Positions 60,094 through 64,000 of a DNA stretch of 64,000 bases are shown piece by piece. Location of the stretch: assembly GCA_050747745.1 (NCBI GenBank), contig JBOGKM010000104.1:33771-97770 (forward strand), written 5' to 3'. The stretch comes from SCQP01 sp050747745 (GTDB taxonomy: Bacteria; Acidobacteriota; Terriglobia; Terriglobales; SCQP01). The notes below the pieces were generated by a model. That model was given only the letters and a program-made list of their open reading frames with translations. It was not told the DNA's origin and did no database searches. The position numbers and the translations under genes were made by a program. Position 1 is the stretch's first letter. Every line of letters starts with the position of its first letter.

Positions 60094-61719
60094 ATGCGAC
60101 CGAAGGTCTCCCCCGCCCGGGCGCGCGCGCTGGCACCGGTATTACTCATTGGCACTTTGATCGCGCTGGGAAACAGCGCGTGCCTGGTCCACAAGCACGC
60201 GACGGTGAATCCGCTGGCAACGGTGAAGTCGGAGCAGCCGGACAAGCTGCTCTACGACATCGCCATGAAGGACGTAAGCAAGGGCAAGTACACGGTGGCG
60301 CGGCTGAACTTACAGACGCTGCTCAATACATATCCGAACAGTGAATATCTGGCGCAGGCCAAGCTGGCGATCGCCAATTCCTGGTACCAGCAGGGCGGGA
60401 TTGACGGATACGCCCAGGCGGAAGCACAGTACAAGGACTTCATCACGTTTTTCCCGGCGATGAAAGAGGCGGCAGAAGCGCAGCTACGGATCGCGCAGAT
60501 CCATTACCGGCAGTTGCAGAAGGCGGATCGGGATCCGACCCAAGCGCGCGAGGCGCAAGCGGCGCTGAGGACGTTCCTGCTGAATTACCCGGACAGCGCG
60601 CTGCGGCCGCAAGCACTGCAGATGTTGCGGGCGACGCAGGAGGTGCTGGCGGAACGGATCTACATGATCGGGGAGTTTTACCTGAACCGGGCGCATCAAG
60701 GCGATTACAACGACTATCGCGCGGCGCAGAACCGGCTGGAAGAGACGCAGCAGAAATACCCCCTGTACAGCCAAGGGGATATCCTCACCGATCAACTGGC
60801 AGATTCGCTCACAACCACTTCGAAGCTGTACCATGATGCCTCGACGCTGGAGCGGGTGAAGGTGGACAAGGACTTGTACCTGGCCAACGCACAGGCGGAC
60901 AAAGCACATGCAATTGAAGAATTCAGCCACCTGATTATGCGCTATCCGATGAGCCCGCTGGTGAAAGATGCACAAGGGGAACTGAAAAGCCTGCATGCGC
61001 CGATTCCGACGCCGACAGCGGCGGCGATCGCCTTCAATAAAGAGGAAATCGCGGGGCGAGAGAAGACTCCGAATCCGATAGGTTGGGATGGATGGTTCGG
61101 GCTGAAATCGATGTGGTCGGGCAGGCCGGCAACGCAGATTGCGCGGGCGGACAAGGTGGGGATACCGGTGGTCGTGGCCACGGCAGCCCCGGCGCCGCCC
61201 CCACTGCCGGGTCTCAAGGCGCTCATTCATCAGACCATGGTGGCCAGCGGAGCGATTCCCGCCAGCACCGAGATCACCGCGGCGGCCACCGAGGCCAACA
61301 AGATCGCGGAGGCTACCAACGATCCCTCGCCCGCGGCGAAGGCAAAAGTGGCGCCGCTGGCGTTTCAAAACGTACCGACGGAAAAGGAGCAGGGCGCCGA
61401 CACGCCGGAAAGCAACACGCCGCAAGCGATGACGGGAAACAACTTTCAGGACACCAGCGCGGTGGCCGCGCCGCCTAGCCCCGATGCCAACATTATCCTG
61501 ACGCCGAACGAACTGGACATGGAGAGCCGGGATGAGACGCTGGCGGATGAAATTCATCGCAGCGTACCGGCGCCGCTGAGGCAGTTGAAAAAAGGGTTGC
61601 AGCGGCAGGAGCAGCAGGAATTGAAGCTGCTGCAAATGATTCGCAAGGCGGAACAGAAGCGCGAGAAGACGGCCGCGCCGGCCGCGAAAACCAGCGGCGG
61701 CAGCGGCGGCGGACGATAG
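60094..61719 (+). CDS. bamD: BamD-like outer membrane lipoprotein with long C-terminal extension
   Basis: 541 residues. Lipoprotein signal with lipobox 'LGNSAC' (Cys30). BamD/YfiO-type TPRs over ~45-310: 'DVSKGKYTVARLNLQTLLNTYPNSEYLAQAK', 'YAQAEAQYKDFITFFP', 'AQAALRTFLLNYPDSALRPQAL'. BamD works with BamA in folding outer-membrane proteins. The C-terminal ~220 residues ('PLPGLKALIHQTMVASG', Ala/Pro/Thr-rich, ending in a Gln/Lys helix and Gly/Ser tail) are absent from E. coli BamD and are probably disordered. An AGGATT box precedes the ATG. Confidence 0.88.
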   Translation: MRPKVSPARARALAPVLLIGTLIALGNSACLVHKHATVNPLATVKSEQPDKLLYDIAMKDVSKGKYTVARLNLQTLLNTYPNSEYLAQAKLAIANSWYQQGGIDGYAQAEAQYKDFITFFPAMKEAAEAQLRIAQIHYRQLQKADRDPTQAREAQAALRTFLLNYPDSALRPQALQMLRATQEVLAERIYMIGEFYLNRAHQGDYNDYRAAQNRLEETQQKYPLYSQGDILTDQLADSLTTTSKLYHDASTLERVKVDKDLYLANAQADKAHAIEEFSHLIMRYPMSPLVKDAQGELKSLHAPIPTPTAAAIAFNKEEIAGREKTPNPIGWDGWFGLKSMWSGRPATQIARADKVGIPVVVATAAPAPPPLPGLKALIHQTMVASGAIPASTEITAAATEANKIAEATNDPSPAAKAKVAPLAFQNVPTEKEQGADTPESNTPQAMTGNNFQDTSAVAAPPSPDANIILTPNELDMESRDETLADEIHRSVPAPLRQLKKGLQRQEQQELKLLQMIRKAEQKREKTAAPAAKTSGGSGGGR

Positions 61720-61733
61720 TTTACAATTCCGGC

Positions 61734-62216
61734 ATGGGGACCGAGTACCGCGTGGGCAGCGGCTGGGATTCGCACGTGTTCGTGCCGGGGCGTCGACTGT
61801 GGCTGGGCGGAATCGAAATTGACCATCCGCTTGGGCTGGCAGGACACAGCGACGGCGATGTGCTGCTGCACGCGATTTGCGATGCGATGCTGGGCGCCAT
61901 GGGGGAAGGCGATATCGGAACGTACTTTGCCGGCAGTGATGCGCGGTGGCTGGATGCACGCAGCGAGCTGTTTGTACGGCATGCGGCGCAGATGGCGCAT
62001 CGCGCGGGGTGGCACGTGGTGAACCTAGACGCGAACCTGATCCTGGAGCAGCCGAGGATTCAGCCGCTGCGGGAGGCGCTGCGGGAAAGCGTGGGATCGC
62101 TACTGGAGATTCCATCCGAGCGCGTTTCGATTAAAGGCAAAACGCCGGAGGGGATGGGCGGGGCCAATACGGCGATTGCCCAGGCGGTTGTGTTGTTGCG
62201 GCGGGAGCAGGCATGA
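61734..62216 (+). CDS. ispF: 2-C-methyl-D-erythritol 2,4-cyclodiphosphate synthase
   Basis: MEP-pathway enzyme that cyclises CDP-ME2P to MEcPP. 160 residues. Metal ligands Asp12 and His14 ('GWDSHVF') and His46 ('DVLLHAICDAMLGAM'), plus 'GHSDGDV' and the C-terminal nucleotide loop 'IKGKTPEGMGGANTAIAQAVVLL'. The loop differs from the common 'KATTTEGLGF' form. It sits 15 bases after the bamD-like gene and overlaps the next gene by four bases, so it is within the same operon. No ispD is fused or adjacent. Confidence 0.92.
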   Translation: MGTEYRVGSGWDSHVFVPGRRLWLGGIEIDHPLGLAGHSDGDVLLHAICDAMLGAMGEGDIGTYFAGSDARWLDARSELFVRHAAQMAHRAGWHVVNLDANLILEQPRIQPLREALRESVGSLLEIPSERVSIKGKTPEGMGGANTAIAQAVVLLRREQA

Positions 62217-63274
62217 ACGGAAGCGACCGGATCACCGCCATAGATCTGCATGCTTGCGGAGAACCCGGGCGGGTGATTCTTGGCGGGGTGGCCGACGTGC
62301 CGGGCGCGAGCATGTACGAGAAGATGCAGCACCTGCGCACGCACGGAGACGGACTGCGCAAGCGGATGCTGCGGGAACCGCGGGGATATCCGGCCGCGAA
62401 TTGCAACCTGATCCTGCCACCGACGATCGCGGGCGCCGACGCCGGATTCATCATCATGGAACAGGTTGAATACCCGCCCATGTCGGGAACGAATACGATC
62501 TGCGTGGCTACGGCACTGGCGGAAACCGGGATCGTGCCGGTGCGGGAAGGCAGCAACCAGATGCGGCTGGAGTCGCCGGCGGGACTGATCGAAGTCGAGG
62601 TCGAAATGCGGGCGGGCAAGGCGGTGAGGGTAAGATTTGAGAACGTACCGGCGTTTGCCGTGCATTTAGATGTGCCGGTAGAGGTGCGCGGGCTGGGCAC
62701 GGTACGGGTGGATGTGGCCTGGGGCGGGATGTTTTACGTAATCGCCGATGCCGAGGCGCTGGGGATCGAGCTGGAGCCGGGAAATGCGCGTGAGCTAGTG
62801 CGGATAGGAGAGACGATAAAGGCCGCGACGCAGGAACAGCATCCGGTACAGCACCCGGAGAATGAGGAGATCATCGGACCGACGATCGCCGAGCTGTCCG
62901 CGCCGGCGCGGCGGAGGGGCGTGGACCGCCGCAATACGGTGATCGTTTCGACCGGAAAACTAGATTGGCAGCGCCCGGAGACGTGGACGGGCACGCTGGA
63001 CCGCTCGCCCTGCGGCACCGGAACGTGCGCCAAGATGGCAGCGCTCCATGCCCGCGGGGAGCTGGCGCTGGGACGGGATTTCGTGCACGAGGGGATTTTA
63101 GGAACGACATTTACCGGTCGGCTGTTGCGCGAGACGCGGGTGGGGCCGTATACGGCCGTGGTGCCCAGTATCTCCGGGCGAGCGTGGATAACCGGACTGG
63201 CGCAGTATGTGCTGGATGCGAGCGACCCATTTCCGGAGGGGTATACGGTGGGGGACCTGTGGGGCGGAAACTAA
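62213..63274 (+). CDS. proline racemase/hydroxyproline epimerase family protein, Ser/Cys type
   Basis: 353 residues of the proline racemase superfamily: 'TAIDLHACGEPGRVILGG', 'PRGYPAANCNLILPP', 'WGGMFYVIADA', 'NTVIVSTGKL' and 'DRSPCGTGTCAKMAALHARGEL'. The first catalytic position, Cys in 'MCGHG' of racemases, is Ser91 here ('YPPMSGTN') and the neighbouring His is Thr93. The second catalytic Cys267 is kept. Ser/Cys variants act as hydroxyproline epimerases or dehydratases, so the reaction cannot be named safely. Translation is coupled to ispF (ATGA). No other hydroxyproline genes are near. Confidence 0.88.
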   Translation: MNGSDRITAIDLHACGEPGRVILGGVADVPGASMYEKMQHLRTHGDGLRKRMLREPRGYPAANCNLILPPTIAGADAGFIIMEQVEYPPMSGTNTICVATALAETGIVPVREGSNQMRLESPAGLIEVEVEMRAGKAVRVRFENVPAFAVHLDVPVEVRGLGTVRVDVAWGGMFYVIADAEALGIELEPGNARELVRIGETIKAATQEQHPVQHPENEEIIGPTIAELSAPARRRGVDRRNTVIVSTGKLDWQRPETWTGTLDRSPCGTGTCAKMAALHARGELALGRDFVHEGILGTTFTGRLLRETRVGPYTAVVPSISGRAWITGLAQYVLDASDPFPEGYTVGDLWGGN

Positions 63275-63325
63275 GCCAGGAAGCTGGGCTGGCGGCGGCG
63301 GTCGGCGCCGAATCGGTGTAGCGCG

Positions 63326-63354
63326 TTGAGAACACATAATTCCTTTGTTCTCAA
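63326..63354. repeat. perfect 9-base inverted repeat (TTGAGAACA / TGTTCTCAA)
   Basis: Two perfect 9-base arms separated by 11 A/T-rich bases, 52 bases after the proline-racemase-family stop. As DNA it looks like a dimeric regulator operator; as RNA it would form a hairpin. There is no T-run after it, so intrinsic termination is doubtful. Confidence 0.5.
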
Positions 63355-63455
63355 TTGCACTCAAAACGCAGAGGGATCAGAGATTGCGAAAATCTTGTTC
63401 GGGACGGTTGGGGTCAACTGGCATTCCGGGAACGGGTTGTCGTCGGGCACATGCG

Positions 63456-63479
63456 GGCGGCGGTTTCGATTCCGCCGCC
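63456..63479 (+). repeat. T-arm-like hairpin, tRNA/tmRNA 3'-end remnant?
   Basis: An 8-base GC stem (GGCGGCGG/CCGCCGCC) encloses TTTCGATT, close to the T-loop consensus TTCRANY, and runs into CGCCTCC, the usual 3' acceptor strand of tmRNA and some tRNAs. The loop is one base too long, no CCA follows, and no matching 5' acceptor or anticodon arm was found upstream. It could be a chance hairpin or an attachment-site remnant. Confidence 0.3.
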
Positions 63480-63558
63480 TCCTAATCTGGCGTGATTGCC
63501 CAAGGTTGGCGGCCACCCCGGAATGAACCCGTCGTAACTTCTAAGCTTGACAAAACTG

Positions 63559-63600
63559 TGGGGCCCCCTCCCCCCCTCCCCCCCCCGCCCCGCCTGCCCT
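63559..63600. repeat. G/C homopolymer-rich tract
   Basis: About 40 bases of mostly C runs with scattered T and G, following GGGG. Such tracts are prone to slippage and to sequencing error. It breaks any reading frame across this point. Confidence 0.7.
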
Positions 63601-63815
63601 GGATAGGGGATAGTTGATATTGGTACAACTTAAGTCCTTTGGAACCAGCATTCGGTTCGTCTGGAAGCGGCGTTGCGTTTGGAACTCGGGATGTACACTT
63701 GCATCGCACAGCGTCTCACCGCGCCCACGATTGGCATTACCGGCGGGCCGCCCGGCAGGAGCACGGCTGTGCTCTCGAATATATATAGAGTCCGAAAGTA
63801 GGCAAAAGGTTGGGC

Positions 63816-63835
63816 TGAGAGGCTCTCACTTTTTT
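63816..63835 (+). terminator. possible intrinsic terminator
   Basis: TGAGA-GGC-TCTCA stem-loop followed after one base by six T. The stem is short (five pairs), so it would be a weak terminator. If real, it implies a transcript, perhaps a small RNA, arriving from the left within the gene-free region. Confidence 0.4.
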
Positions 63836-63855
63836 GTCACAAAAAATCGACAGAA

Positions 63856-63900
63856 TTGATACGAACGACACGGGGCGGTGATGGCGCTTGCGTTCGTCAA
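63856..63900. repeat. imperfect inverted repeat
   Basis: TTGA-TA-CGAACG at 63856-63867 pairs with CGTTCGTCAA at 63891-63900, giving a ten-base stem with a two-base bulge and a 23-base loop. It lies 20 bases after the possible terminator. It could be an operator, a structured RNA or a recombination site; nothing further supports one reading. Confidence 0.4.
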
Positions 63901-64000
63901 TAGTTTCTGGCCCCGGCGTGCTCACGTAATTTGGCCCCACCGTGGGCGGGTTGATAAAGCTGCGCTGGGGGCCGGAGCGGAGCCCGGAGCCGCCCGCGAG

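Larger units (their letters stand above)
63275..64000. other. 726-base region without a convincing gene
   Basis: No reading frame here has a recognisable product or the third-position G/C bias of neighbouring genes; the longest are 60-80 codons. AT-rich patches alternate with a C-rich tract, and several inverted repeats occur (annotated separately). The composition differs from the rest of the window, where genes are nearly contiguous. It may be the edge of a variable region, a regulatory or RNA-coding segment, or partly assembly noise at the poly-C tract. Confidence 0.6.

Noticed and set aside
60484..62115. 543-codon open frame on the minus strand
   Set aside because: Antisense to the bamD-like and ispF genes, Arg/Pro/His-rich, with no recognisable domain; the plus-strand genes are clear.
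63400..63490. Complete tRNA or tmRNA gene ending near 63486
   Set aside because: Only a T-arm-like hairpin and acceptor-like strand are present; no 5' acceptor, D-arm, anticodon arm or tag-coding region was found upstream.
1..64000. CRISPR arrays, insertion sequences, phage genes or a defence island
   Set aside because: No regularly spaced repeats, transposase or integrase motifs, Cas proteins, restriction or toxin-antitoxin genes were recognised; the content is core metabolism and envelope functions.

Overview
The window is GC-rich, densely packed bacterial DNA with almost no non-coding sequence. The genes for lipid A and Kdo synthesis (lpxB, kdsB), a BamD-like lipoprotein, Lol-type transporter parts, two TonB/Tol motor sets and SecDF-YajC point to a Gram-negative (diderm) cell. 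The best lineage marker is a full-length duplicated MacB-like permease without its ATPase (36283-38646), the 'acidobacterial duplicated orphan permease' type. Together with many secreted TPR proteins, a SufU-type SUF operon and the NfeD-stomatin pair, it suggests an uncultured member of the Acidobacteriota. That placement is an inference. Apart from the last 726 bases the window looks like a stable chromosomal core: I saw no integrase, transposase, CRISPR array, rRNA or complete tRNA.

Layout. 1-7642: TPR protein (5' cut by the window), kdsB, a fabF/ACP pair, polX, psd, and a Lol-like permease transcribed divergently from its likely ATPase. 7647-10902: clpC and a secreted protein of unknown function. 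10855-22899 (minus strand): read 5' to 3', an esterase-like hydrolase, two Opp-type ATPases, a YIP1 protein, tgt, yajC, secD, secF, tonB, exbB, two exbD, a TPR lipoprotein and a pseudopilin-like protein. The run from tgt onward joins Sec export and Ton energisation in one apparent operon. 23024-28460: BON lipoprotein, queD-queE-queC with a translationally coupled TPR protein, a small unknown gene and a polytopic membrane protein. 28580-32683: CsgG/FlgO-like TPR protein, NfeD protease, stomatin and SPOR protein. 32706-46053: metB-like, lepB, a small membrane protein, GT2, SIMPL, the orphan permease, lpxB, a catalytically dead M1-peptidase-like protein, HIT, tolQRA-like genes and recN.

46073-53871 (minus strand): a complete SUF iron-sulfur operon in the order sufB-C-D-S-U-T, followed by its likely Rrf2 sensor-regulator, a HAD phosphatase and a cupin. 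A small membrane protein with an internal duplication lies just upstream. 53868-63274: cell-wall locus. A serine-hydrolase/NamZ exo-muramidase fusion is divergent from murQ-nagA-murA-vanZ-like-bamD-like-ispF-proline racemase family. MurNAc release, MurNAc-6-P etherase, GlcNAc-6-P deacetylase and the first committed step of murein synthesis therefore sit side by side, which suggests a peptidoglycan recycling-to-resynthesis unit.

63275-64000 has no convincing gene. It is rich in small inverted repeats, contains a tRNA/tmRNA T-arm-like hairpin and a poly-C tract, and looks compositionally unlike the rest. It may be the edge of a variable region. Several convergent gene pairs overlap by 35-51 bases at their 3' ends, a recurring oddity of this genome segment.
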